From NCBI RefSeq assembly GCF_008014695.1, contig NZ_VOXE01000002.1:372001-436000 (forward strand): a DNA stretch of 64,000 nucleotides. The letters run 5' to 3'. Below are positions 9,722 to 17,688 of the stretch, piece after piece. Under the pieces are notes generated by a model, which was given only the letters and a program-made list of their open reading frames with translations, was not told where the DNA came from and searched no databases. Within the stretch, counting starts at the first letter, position 1. Each line of letters starts with the position of its first letter. The position numbers and the translations under genes are program-made. This DNA is from Chryseobacterium sp. (GTDB lineage: Bacteria; Bacteroidota; Bacteroidia; Flavobacteriales; Weeksellaceae).

Positions 9722-10405
9722 GTGAGCAATTATATTCTTCTAACCGAAAAGAGTTGGCATAAAAATCTTTTCAGTGATCTGAAAAAGACCTTCTGTAATG
9801 ATAGTTGGTTACTCATTGATTCGAAAAGTGATTTTAATTTAAAAAATATAAAAAAATTTAACCCAACTAAAATTTTTATTCCTCATTGGTCGCATATCAT
9901 TCCACGAGAAATTTTTGAAAGTTTTGAATGTATTGTATTTCATATGACCGACCTGCCTTTTGGAAGGGGTGGGAGTCCCTTACAAAATTTAATCAGCAGG
10001 AATTACAAAACAACAAAAATAACTGCAATAAAGGTTGAACAGGGATTGGATACAGGCGATGTGTACCTGAAAAAAACGCTTGGCCTGGAAGGGACTGCCA
10101 CGGAAATATTTGAACGATCATCATCTGTTATTGAAGAAATGATCGGTGAGATTATTAATGAAAATATTCAGCCGTTACCTCAGTTTGGTGAAATTACAGA
10201 GTTTAAAAGACGAAAACCAGAAGATAGTAATATTTGTGAATTATCTGATTTAGAAAAAGTGTACGATTATATTCGGATGCTGGATTGTGAGGGCTATCCG
10301 CATGCTTTTATAGAAACAGATCATTTGAAATTTGAGTTTATTAATTCGAAATTTGACGAAAACAAAGAAATAATTACAGCAAATGTTAGAATCTCTAAGA
10401 AATAA
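9722..10405 (+). CDS. Formyltransferase-fold protein (N-formylation of an amino sugar?)
   Basis: Member of the methionyl-tRNA/amino-sugar formyltransferase fold (227 aa), using the GTG at 9722. The core motif reads FHMTDLPFGRGGSPLQN (73-89), with the catalytic histidine at 74, and the conserved GLDTGDVYLKK follows (108-118). In classical N-10-formyl-THF transferases an Asn stands two residues before this His; here the position is Val72. The C-terminal part (about 150-227) is short. It lies between the GNAT genes and the deacetylase, so it may formylate an amino group exposed on the nonulosonate precursor. Substrate and activity are inferred, and the Asn change leaves some doubt about classical chemistry. 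Confidence 0.75.
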   Translation: MSNYILLTEKSWHKNLFSDLKKTFCNDSWLLIDSKSDFNLKNIKKFNPTKIFIPHWSHIIPREIFESFECIVFHMTDLPFGRGGSPLQNLISRNYKTTKITAIKVEQGLDTGDVYLKKTLGLEGTATEIFERSSSVIEEMIGEIINENIQPLPQFGEITEFKRRKPEDSNICELSDLEKVYDYIRMLDCEGYPHAFIETDHLKFEFINSKFDENKEIITANVRISKK

Positions 10406-11093
10406 AAGAATAATGATTGTAGTTGCACATCCTGATGATGAATTATTAGGGTTAGGAGCAACGTTACATAAATTAATCAACGAATATAATGTAAAAACGC
10501 ATGTTGTGATTCTTGGAGAAGGGATTACATCAAGATCAGATGTCAGAGATACTGCCGTTTGGGAAAATGAATTGGCTACCCACAGAGCCAATATTAAAAG
10601 TGCGCAGTTTGCTATTGGATACCACAGTACCAGTATTTATGATTTTCCGGACAACCGATTTGATTCAGTGGCTTTGCTGGATATTATTAAAGTTATCGAA
10701 AAAGAAAAGAAAATATTTGATCCGGAAGTTATTTTTACCCATCATGGAGGCGATGTAAATGTTGATCATCAAAGAACCTTTGAAGCAATAATTACAGCTT
10801 GCAGACCCTTGCAGGATGAGAAAGTTAAAATGATTATAACATTTGAAACTCCTTCAGGTACTGAGTGGAGATCACCAACAGATCCGCGTCACTTTTTACC
10901 CAACTTGTTTTTCGGTGTATCAGAAAGCAATTTAGATGCTAAAATAAAGGGAATGGAGAGTTATGAATTTGAACGCCGTGCCTATCCTCACCCTCGTTCG
11001 CCTGAAGCATTAAAGATTCAGGCTCAAAGGTGGGGAGTGGTAATAGGAACTAATTTTGCGGAGGCCTTTTGCCTGGTAAGATCAATAAATTAA
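10383..11093 (+). CDS. PIG-L/LmbE family deacetylase
   Basis: Zinc-dependent N-deacetylase of the PIG-L/LmbE family (236 aa). The metal-binding motif AHPDDE is at 15-20, and the second histidine cluster THHGGDVNVDHQ near 118-130. Family members remove N-acetyl groups from amino sugars such as GlcNAc-PI or mycothiol precursors. It overlaps the formyltransferase gene by 23 bases, suggesting tight coupling: one plausible sequence is deacetylation of an N-acetyl group followed by N-formylation. That ordering is inference. The start at 10383 keeps the short basic N-terminus usual for the family. Confidence 0.83.
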   Translation: MLESLRNKRIMIVVAHPDDELLGLGATLHKLINEYNVKTHVVILGEGITSRSDVRDTAVWENELATHRANIKSAQFAIGYHSTSIYDFPDNRFDSVALLDIIKVIEKEKKIFDPEVIFTHHGGDVNVDHQRTFEAIITACRPLQDEKVKMIITFETPSGTEWRSPTDPRHFLPNLFFGVSESNLDAKIKGMESYEFERRAYPHPRSPEALKIQAQRWGVVIGTNFAEAFCLVRSIN

Positions 11094-11100
11094 ATTTACA

Positions 11101-12138
11101 ATGAAAATAGAAAATATAGAGATCAGCAGTAGTTCACCTGTATTTATTATTGCTGAACTATCAGCCAATCATAATGGTAGTTTGGAAACAGCTATTGAAA
11201 CAATTCGTGCTGCAAAACGTGCAGGTGCCGACTGTATTAAATTGCAAACCTACACTGCTGATACCATGACGATTGATTGTGATAAAGATGATTTTATTAT
11301 CAAAGGGACTATATGGGAAGGGCAAAATCTGCATAAATTGTATCAGGAAGCATACACCCCATGGGAATGGCACGAAGAATTAATGAGAGTAGCCAAAGAA
11401 GAAGGTTTGGTCTGTTTTTCTTCACCGTTTGATAAAACTGCAGTTGATTTCCTCGAAACCCTTAAAGTACCGGCATACAAGATTGCCTCTTTTGAAATTA
11501 CGGATATTCCTTTGATCGAATATACAGCTTCGAAGGGAAAACCAATCATTATCTCTACAGGGATCGCTGAAGAGGCTGATATAGAATTGGCGTTGGATGC
11601 CTGCAGAAGAATGGGAAACAATGATATCGCCTTATTAAAATGCACTTCCAGTTATCCTGCCCCAATAAACGAGGCCAATATGTGTATGGTGCGCGATTTG
11701 GCCGAACGCTATAAAGTGATCAGCGGTCTGTCTGATCACACCATGGGAAGCACGGTGCCAATTGTGGCGACCTGTTTTGGAGCAAAGATTATCGAGAAAC
11801 ATTTTATATTAGACCGTTCCATTGGCGGGCCAGATGCCTCGTTCTCCATGAATGAAGAAGAGTTTACTGCAATGGTAAAAGCAGTGAGGGAGGCAGAAAG
11901 TGCAATTGGGAAGGTAGATTATACCCTGACGGAAAAACAGGTAAAGGGCAAAGATTTTTCCAGATCATTATATGTTGTTGAAGATATAAAAGAAGGGGAG
12001 ATGATCACCGAAAAAAATGTTCGTTCTATAAGACCCGGATTTGGGCTGCACCCCAAATATTACAATGAAATTATTGGGAAGTTAGCCTTACTTGATGTTA
12101 AACGGGGTGATAGGGTTTGTAACGAAATTTTTAAATAA
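11101..12138 (+). CDS. pseI: Pseudaminic acid synthase-like protein (PseI/NeuB family)
   Basis: NeuB-family nonulosonic acid synthase (345 aa) condensing phosphoenolpyruvate with a six-carbon diamino sugar. The TIM-barrel start FIIAELSANHNGSLE (15-29), the GADCIKLQTY segment, VISGLSDHTMGST and EKHFILDRSIGGPDASFSM are all family hallmarks. The C-terminal SAF (antifreeze-like) domain covers about 285-345 (RSLYVVEDIKEGEMIT onward). The sequence is nearer PseI than sialic acid synthase, consistent with pseC at the head of the same gene run. No PseG nucleotidase gene is seen between them, so it is not clear how the free sugar is released from UDP. Confidence 0.9.
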   Translation: MKIENIEISSSSPVFIIAELSANHNGSLETAIETIRAAKRAGADCIKLQTYTADTMTIDCDKDDFIIKGTIWEGQNLHKLYQEAYTPWEWHEELMRVAKEEGLVCFSSPFDKTAVDFLETLKVPAYKIASFEITDIPLIEYTASKGKPIIISTGIAEEADIELALDACRRMGNNDIALLKCTSSYPAPINEANMCMVRDLAERYKVISGLSDHTMGSTVPIVATCFGAKIIEKHFILDRSIGGPDASFSMNEEEFTAMVKAVREAESAIGKVDYTLTEKQVKGKDFSRSLYVVEDIKEGEMITEKNVRSIRPGFGLHPKYYNEIIGKLALLDVKRGDRVCNEIFK

Positions 12139-13441
12139 GATTGTATTGAAAACAAATAGATCATTACCTCCACTATATAATTTCCTTAATAATTATGATC
12201 CAGAACATCATAATTATTATGACTTATTAAGATATATTTTTGACAAAAAAATATATTACTATGGAAATAATTTTAAAAATCCTGAAGAGAAAACAATAAC
12301 AAAGATTTCCTCGTTCAAACTTGCGGTAAAGGATGTTGTTATAGATTTTTTTATTTGGTTAAATCTACTCCGGAAAAAACCTTCAAATAAGATAAAAATC
12401 TGGAATTCTTCTTATTTCAACATTTCAAACTCTATAAACGATAGCAAATTTCTTGTTGGTAGAATGCCCTGGAATTACTCCCTAAAAGCATTTAATCTGT
12501 ATGATTTTAAGTTATATAAGAAGGTAAAAAAAATAAATAATAAGTTAACTTATGGTAATTTTAACGAGTTAATTAGTGAGGAATTTTTTAAAGAGATAGA
12601 TGATCTAAAGGCTGCCATAAAAGAGTATGTAATTAAAGAAAATATTAGAGCTGTTTTTTTAGCCAATGATATTGGATTCTTTGAAAAATTAACCATTCAG
12701 ATTTTTAAAGAACTTAAAAGGCCCACTTTTTTGTTTATTCATGGTTTACCAGGAATTTATGGTAAAATTGATAATAACCGTACTGATTTTCTGGTTGTTT
12801 GGGGGGAGGCGATAAAACAAAATTATATTCATGCCGGAGTTACACCTGATAAGATCTTAATAAGCGGTCATCCAAAGTATAGGATCGACAATAAAGTATC
12901 ATTAAAGTTCAGCTTTGAGAACATATTGGTTTTACCAAAATCAATGAATGGCTGTCCCTCTGGCGATGAGTACACTTTAAGGGAAAGAGGGAATTGTATT
13001 TATTATATGAATATGGTTCAAAAAGTGTTGCAAAAAATAGGGGTAACCAAAGCCAGATTTAGGCCACATCCGAGCGAAGACAGAAATTGGTACTTAAAAT
13101 TTATTGATTCTAATTTTTTTATTCCGGATACAGACGAACTGGCGGTTTCACTGAGTAAAAGCTCCTTAGTTATCGGGCCCACTTCAACAGTTTTTCTTGA
13201 AAGCCTTATTTCCGGTGTTAATTACGTAGTATTTGAGCCCCGTCAGGAGAATGGGAACTGTTTGGATAACTTTCCTGTTATACCACCCTTTGACGGTAAA
13301 AACGTTAAAGTTCCATCTGCCCAAACTATGGAAGAATTATTTGATATATTGAATAATAGGAATCTTGTTGATTCATCTGTCCTGACAGATTATATTAATC
13401 CAAATTTTGATTCGAACTTGTTTTTGGAAAAAATCATATAA
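12095..13441 (+). CDS. GT-B glycosyltransferase, candidate nonulosonyltransferase
   Basis: Protein of about 448 aa without a close named relative that I recognise, but with traits of GT-B enzymes that use CMP-sugars. RFRPHPSED (about 320) matches the HP motif, and VIGPTSTVFLESLISG (about 360) the S/T motif seen in bacterial sialyl- and Kdo-transferases. FLFIHGLPGIYG and LVVWGEAIKQNYI resemble capsule glycosyltransferase cores. It follows pseI directly, so transfer of the nonulosonic acid is the natural guess. The start is uncertain: ATG 12095 overlaps pseI by 44 bases, with a TTG just before it and another TTG at 12146. It is visibly more AT-rich than its upstream neighbours. Confidence 0.65.
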   Translation: MLNGVIGFVTKFLNKIVLKTNRSLPPLYNFLNNYDPEHHNYYDLLRYIFDKKIYYYGNNFKNPEEKTITKISSFKLAVKDVVIDFFIWLNLLRKKPSNKIKIWNSSYFNISNSINDSKFLVGRMPWNYSLKAFNLYDFKLYKKVKKINNKLTYGNFNELISEEFFKEIDDLKAAIKEYVIKENIRAVFLANDIGFFEKLTIQIFKELKRPTFLFIHGLPGIYGKIDNNRTDFLVVWGEAIKQNYIHAGVTPDKILISGHPKYRIDNKVSLKFSFENILVLPKSMNGCPSGDEYTLRERGNCIYYMNMVQKVLQKIGVTKARFRPHPSEDRNWYLKFIDSNFFIPDTDELAVSLSKSSLVIGPTSTVFLESLISGVNYVVFEPRQENGNCLDNFPVIPPFDGKNVKVPSAQTMEELFDILNNRNLVDSSVLTDYINPNFDSNLFLEKII

Positions 13442-14007
13442 TGTTTACTATGATCATTAAATCACTGTTTGTTTGGATTCTTACCAATTTGCCTTCTTTT
13501 GTTGGTGGCAATTGGTTAAGAAGAATTTTTTACAAAAAGTATTTTAAACATGAAAATTTCATTATCCCTGAAAATGTTATTTTTTCAGGATTAAAAAATA
13601 TATCTATTGGGAAATCTTTTAGGGTATGCCCTGATTGTAAAATTATGTCTTTCGAAGGAGGAGAGATAAATATTGGTGATAATTTTTTTGCCAATTATAA
13701 TTTCTTCATTTGTGCCAAATATGACAATATTATAATTGGAAATGACGTATATATTGGTCCCGATGTCCTAATTATTAATTTTAATCATTCTGTACTTAAA
13801 GAGAAATTGATTAGAGAACAAAGAGAGGTTTCCAAACCAATAATAATCGGCAATGATGTATGGATTGGTGCAAAATCCGTCATTTTACCAGGTGTAACAA
13901 TTGGGGATGGTGCAGTTATAGCAGCTGGTTCAATAGTTACAAAAAGTATTGGAAATCATGAAATAGTTGGGGGGAATCCCGCTAGATTAATTAAAAAAAG
14001 AGAATGA
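13441..14007 (+). CDS. Left-handed beta-helix O-acetyltransferase (WbbJ-like)
   Basis: Hexapeptide-repeat acyltransferase (188 aa) of the maltose/galactoside O-acetyltransferase group, expected to O-acetylate a sugar of the repeat unit using acetyl-CoA. Repeats run from about residue 40 (ISIGKSF, INIGDNF) to the C-terminal coil IIIGNDVWIGAKSVILPGVT IGDGAVIAAGS, ending in GGNPARLIKKR, the usual terminal signature. The loop IINFNHSVL holds the catalytic histidine. Its start shares a base with the stop of the gene before (TAATG). The hydrophobic N-terminal 20 residues may associate with the membrane. Confidence 0.85.
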   Translation: MFTMIIKSLFVWILTNLPSFVGGNWLRRIFYKKYFKHENFIIPENVIFSGLKNISIGKSFRVCPDCKIMSFEGGEINIGDNFFANYNFFICAKYDNIIIGNDVYIGPDVLIINFNHSVLKEKLIREQREVSKPIIIGNDVWIGAKSVILPGVTIGDGAVIAAGSIVTKSIGNHEIVGGNPARLIKKRE

Positions 14008-15530
14008 AATCATTCAAAAAAAATCTCGCATTAATTTATGGCACCAAAATCCTTGCAATTATTACTGGCTTCTTGACGGTACTGCTGGTCATCCCAAAAT
14101 TAACTTCAAACCCCACCATTTATGGGATTTATACAATTTGTACAAGTCTCGGACTGTTTTTTTCGTATGCTGATTTAGGGTTTTTGGCTGCCTGTCAAAA
14201 ATATGCAGCTGAATATTTTGTACAAAAAAACCTACGGAAGGAAATGAAGGTCATTGGATTTTCATTGTTCATTCTATCTCTTTTTGTTGGGGTAATTGTA
14301 ATTTTTCTATTTATTATTGCCTACTCACCAAGCTTACTGATTAAATCTGGATCAACTGTTGATTTGAAAATCGCCAGCCAGCTTATATTAATTTTAGTAT
14401 TGTTTTCTCCAACGATAATTATTCAGAAATTAAATGTACTGGTATATTCTATACGTATTGAGGATTATATCTATCAAGGAATTGAAATAGTTTTTAATCT
14501 TATTAAAATAGGAATAATTGGCTTGTTTGTAACTAGTAAGACCTATGATATCATAGGCTATTATTTATCAATTCAAGTATTGTCATTAATTTCAAGTTTA
14601 ATAGCGGTGTATATTATAGTAAGGCGTTATAAATACGAAATTTTATTTCTACTTAAACAATTTCGTTTTTCAAAGGAGGTATATCTTAAAACTAAGGATC
14701 TGGCTTTTAGTTCCCTGTTATTAACAATCGCATGGATTTTATATTTTGAATTGGATACTATTATTTTAAGTAAGTTTTATGGAATAAAGGTAGTAGCCAT
14801 TTATGCCGTTGCGGTTGTTTTTTTAAATTTTATGAGAACACTTTATAACACGTTATTCAGTCCTTATCTGGCTTATTTTTACCGGTTTACAGCGGTTCAT
14901 GATGACCTGGGATTAAACAATGCGTTTTCATCATTATTAAAATGGACTTTCCCTTTAATAATAATTCCTCCTCTGGTATTAGTATTATATATGGAACCAA
15001 TAATTTTTGTGTGGGTGGGCCGCGTTTTTGAAAAATCAATTTTGATTAGTCGATATTTTATATTAACCATTTCTCTTACTGCCTTAAGTATTCCCATTTC
15101 CTATTATATGATCGCCAAATCCTATAATAAAATTATGCGTTTTACGGCATTAACTTTACCGATTGTGTTCTATTCAAGTATTATTTTGTTTGATTACATT
15201 GGCTTGGAAGAAAAGGCACTGGCTACGGCTACCCTTACAACCATAAGTTTAAATACACTGTTCAACATCGCATTTATTATTACCATTGGTGGAAGTGGCA
15301 TAAAGCATTTGTATTTTTCACTGATAAAAAAAATAATTATTCCCATACTTATACTTTTGGTCATTGTATATTACATCCCGCCAATACAAGTTTTGTTTAA
15401 GGGTGATATAGAGGTTTATTTTAAGTTAGGAATTATTATTTTCATTACCACAATTGTTCCGTTGATAGTTTATTACTTGCTTGAAAAATCAACAAGAAAG
15501 ATTTTAACAGGTTTATTTTCTTCTAAATAA
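14004..15530 (+). CDS. Wzx-type oligosaccharide flippase, locus A
   Basis: Integral membrane protein of 508 aa with about 12-14 predicted hydrophobic helices and few charged loops, typical of the MOP/MATE-like polysaccharide flippases. The N-terminus (KNLALIYGTKILAIITGFL, then ADLGFLAACQKYAAEYF) is characteristic of Wzx, and the FELDTIILSKFYG segment corresponds to the conserved mid-protein helix. It should translocate the lipid-linked repeat unit of locus A across the inner membrane. It overlaps the acetyltransferase by 4 bases. The gene is very AT-rich, as Wzx genes often are. Substrate specificity cannot be read from sequence. Confidence 0.88.
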   Translation: MKSFKKNLALIYGTKILAIITGFLTVLLVIPKLTSNPTIYGIYTICTSLGLFFSYADLGFLAACQKYAAEYFVQKNLRKEMKVIGFSLFILSLFVGVIVIFLFIIAYSPSLLIKSGSTVDLKIASQLILILVLFSPTIIIQKLNVLVYSIRIEDYIYQGIEIVFNLIKIGIIGLFVTSKTYDIIGYYLSIQVLSLISSLIAVYIIVRRYKYEILFLLKQFRFSKEVYLKTKDLAFSSLLLTIAWILYFELDTIILSKFYGIKVVAIYAVAVVFLNFMRTLYNTLFSPYLAYFYRFTAVHDDLGLNNAFSSLLKWTFPLIIIPPLVLVLYMEPIIFVWVGRVFEKSILISRYFILTISLTALSIPISYYMIAKSYNKIMRFTALTLPIVFYSSIILFDYIGLEEKALATATLTTISLNTLFNIAFIITIGGSGIKHLYFSLIKKIIIPILILLVIVYYIPPIQVLFKGDIEVYFKLGIIIFITTIVPLIVYYLLEKSTRKILTGLFSSK

Positions 15531-15535
15531 AAGTT

Positions 15536-16717
15536 ATGAGTACGATCATCTTTTTTATGGAAAATTACGTCGCAGGTGGCTTAGATAAGGTATGCAGAGA
15601 CATTTTATTAAATGTGAAGGCTGAAAAAATATATTTAATAGTTAACAAAAAAATTGATGAAAGGATATTAAATACTCAAAGATTACCTTCCAGAATTCAT
15701 ATATTTAAATATCGATTGCTGACACCGGCTGATTTAAGTAATTTTGCAACTCAACACAAAAAAAAGAAAATTATATATTTGCTGTTAAAGCTTGTTGACT
15801 ATTTACTAAGGTATCCATTGTTACTGATTTCTTTTGTATACTTTTTCTTTTATTTTAGAAAATTAAAGTATGATTGTTTTATGACTCATAACGGTGGATA
15901 TCCCGCAGCTTTGTTTTGTGGGACAGCTTCCTTTGCCTCAGCATTGGTGATTAAAAGAAAATCAATCTTTGTCTTTCACAGTATGCCTCGAAAATATTCC
16001 AAAGCTTATATTGGCTTTGATTATATTTGGGACAGGCTAGTTGACAGATATTGCATCATTGTTTCAGTTTCAAAAAAATCGGCAATTGAGTTGCTCAGAA
16101 TCAGGAAAATATTTCAGTTTCCTAAAGTAATACATAATGGAATTGATCCCAATGAAAAAAAAATCAATACTGCCTCTAAAGAAATCAATATACTTCATAT
16201 CGGATATGTATCTGATTCAAAAAATCAGTTGATGTTGCTAAAGACTTTAAATATTTTGGTTAATAATTTTAGCAGAAGAGTAAAGATTACTTTTGTTGGT
16301 GATTTTACTGATGATAATTATAAAAAAACATTAGACGATTTTTTGATCAATAATCATTTAGAAGATTATGTTTCTTTTGAAGGGTTTAAAGAAAATATGG
16401 AGCTTTATTATTCAAATAATGATATATTAGTTTGTACATCTAAAATTGAAAGTTTTCCGATGGTAATATTAGAAGCCATGAGAATTGGAATGCCTGTAGT
16501 TTCTACTAATGTAGGAGGAATAGCAGAACAAATTGAAGATGGTTGTGATGGGTTTCTTGTTAATAGTGATGATTATACTTCGTTAGCTGATAAAATTCAG
16601 CTTTTGTTTGACGCAAATGTATTTGAAAACATTAGCAAGAATGCTTACAAGTCCTTTAACAATAAATTCACCAAAAATAGAATGATTGAAAGTTATAATG
16701 AAATTTTGAATCTGTAA
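15536..16717 (+). CDS. GT4 family glycosyltransferase
   Basis: GT-B retaining glycosyltransferase (393 aa) working at the cytoplasmic face of the membrane. The N-terminal domain starts IIFFMENYVAGGLDKVC, matching the glycine-rich acceptor loop of GT4 enzymes. A hydrophobic stretch near 85-105 may anchor it. The donor-binding C-terminal half has INILHIGYVSDSKNQ and the EX7E region ESFPMVILEAMRIGMPVVST (about 300-320) followed by NVGGIAEQIEDG. The first E of the motif belongs to KIESFP. It adds one sugar to the locus A repeat unit; donor and linkage are unknown. It is the last gene of the AT-rich block. Confidence 0.87.
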   Translation: MSTIIFFMENYVAGGLDKVCRDILLNVKAEKIYLIVNKKIDERILNTQRLPSRIHIFKYRLLTPADLSNFATQHKKKKIIYLLLKLVDYLLRYPLLLISFVYFFFYFRKLKYDCFMTHNGGYPAALFCGTASFASALVIKRKSIFVFHSMPRKYSKAYIGFDYIWDRLVDRYCIIVSVSKKSAIELLRIRKIFQFPKVIHNGIDPNEKKINTASKEINILHIGYVSDSKNQLMLLKTLNILVNNFSRRVKITFVGDFTDDNYKKTLDDFLINNHLEDYVSFEGFKENMELYYSNNDILVCTSKIESFPMVILEAMRIGMPVVSTNVGGIAEQIEDGCDGFLVNSDDYTSLADKIQLLFDANVFENISKNAYKSFNNKFTKNRMIESYNEILNL

Positions 16718-16890
16718 GTTAAAAAAATGACAAATGAGACTTTACACTATTGATCTATCATATTTTTGTTAAAAAAATCATTTATTTCAAAAATCAGGTT
16801 TAGGATTAACAAGTTAAAAAAATAAATTTTAATACTTCACAAACTTTTAAAGTTAAAACACGGATGTTTGTGTTTAAAAAGCAAAATAAT

Positions 16891-17688
16891 ATGAAAGCAG
16901 TTATACTTTGTGGCGGATATGGAACAAGAATCCGCGATGTCGCTGAGGACATTCCGAAACCAATGATCCCAATTGGTGGGAAACCAATTATCTGGCATAT
17001 CATGAAAACCTATGCCGGTTTTGGATACACCGATTTTGTTTTGTGTTTAGGGTATAAGAGCGAAGTCATTAAAGATTTTTTTATTAATTACGAAGTCAGA
17101 AGCTCTGATATTACCATAAAATTAGGTAAGAAATCGGAGCAGATCGTTTCAGATGCCAGTCATGATGAAGATGGGTGGAACATTACGCTCGCCGAAACCG
17201 GAATCAAAGCCATGACAGGAGCCAGGGTAAGACGGATAAAAAAATACATCGGGGACGATCCCATTTTTATGCTGACTTATGGAGATGGCGTAGGTGATAT
17301 TGATATTGATGCACTGGTCACCTTTCACAAATCGCACGGAAAAATGGTTACGCTTACAGGAGTAAGACCTCCCGGCCGATTCGGCGAACTGGGAATCGCA
17401 GATGACGGGTCAACCGTCACCGGTTTTAACGAAAAGCCTCAAGCCAGCGGTGGCCGTATTAATGGCGGTTACTTTGTCTGCAACCGGGAGTTTCTCGATG
17501 TATTGAGTGATGAGGAGGATTTGGTTCTGGAACAGGAGCCCATGAGAAAATTAGTGGAGATGGGCGAACTAAAAGTGTTTGAACATGATGGGTTTTGGCA
17601 GCCGATGGATACCTCACGCGAGTACACCCTTTTAAATGAACTTTACAATAATCATAATGCACCTTGGGTAAAATGGGAGAAAAAATAA
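16891..17688 (+). CDS. rfbF: Glucose-1-phosphate cytidylyltransferase
   Basis: Makes CDP-D-glucose from glucose-1-phosphate and CTP, the entry step to CDP-linked deoxysugars. The start ATG 16891 (MKAVILCGGYGTRIRD) puts the nucleotide-binding signature at the N-terminus; an upstream ATG at 16864 would add 9 unrelated residues. Also seen: EIPKPMIPIGGKPI-like stretch DIPKPMIPIGGKPI, FMLTYGDGVGDIDI for metal and sugar binding, and GRINGGYFVCNREFLD. At 265 aa the length matches RfbF. It opens a new gene block after a 173-base gap and is followed, with a one-base overlap, by rfbG. Confidence 0.92.
   Translation: MKAVILCGGYGTRIRDVAEDIPKPMIPIGGKPIIWHIMKTYAGFGYTDFVLCLGYKSEVIKDFFINYEVRSSDITIKLGKKSEQIVSDASHDEDGWNITLAETGIKAMTGARVRRIKKYIGDDPIFMLTYGDGVGDIDIDALVTFHKSHGKMVTLTGVRPPGRFGELGIADDGSTVTGFNEKPQASGGRINGGYFVCNREFLDVLSDEEDLVLEQEPMRKLVEMGELKVFEHDGFWQPMDTSREYTLLNELYNNHNAPWVKWEKK

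Noticed and set aside
16761-16768. TATTTTTG upstream of rfbF as a promoter
   Set aside because: The only nearby TTG is 8 bases away, and the region is so AT-rich that the match may be chance; a promoter in this 173-base gap is still possible.
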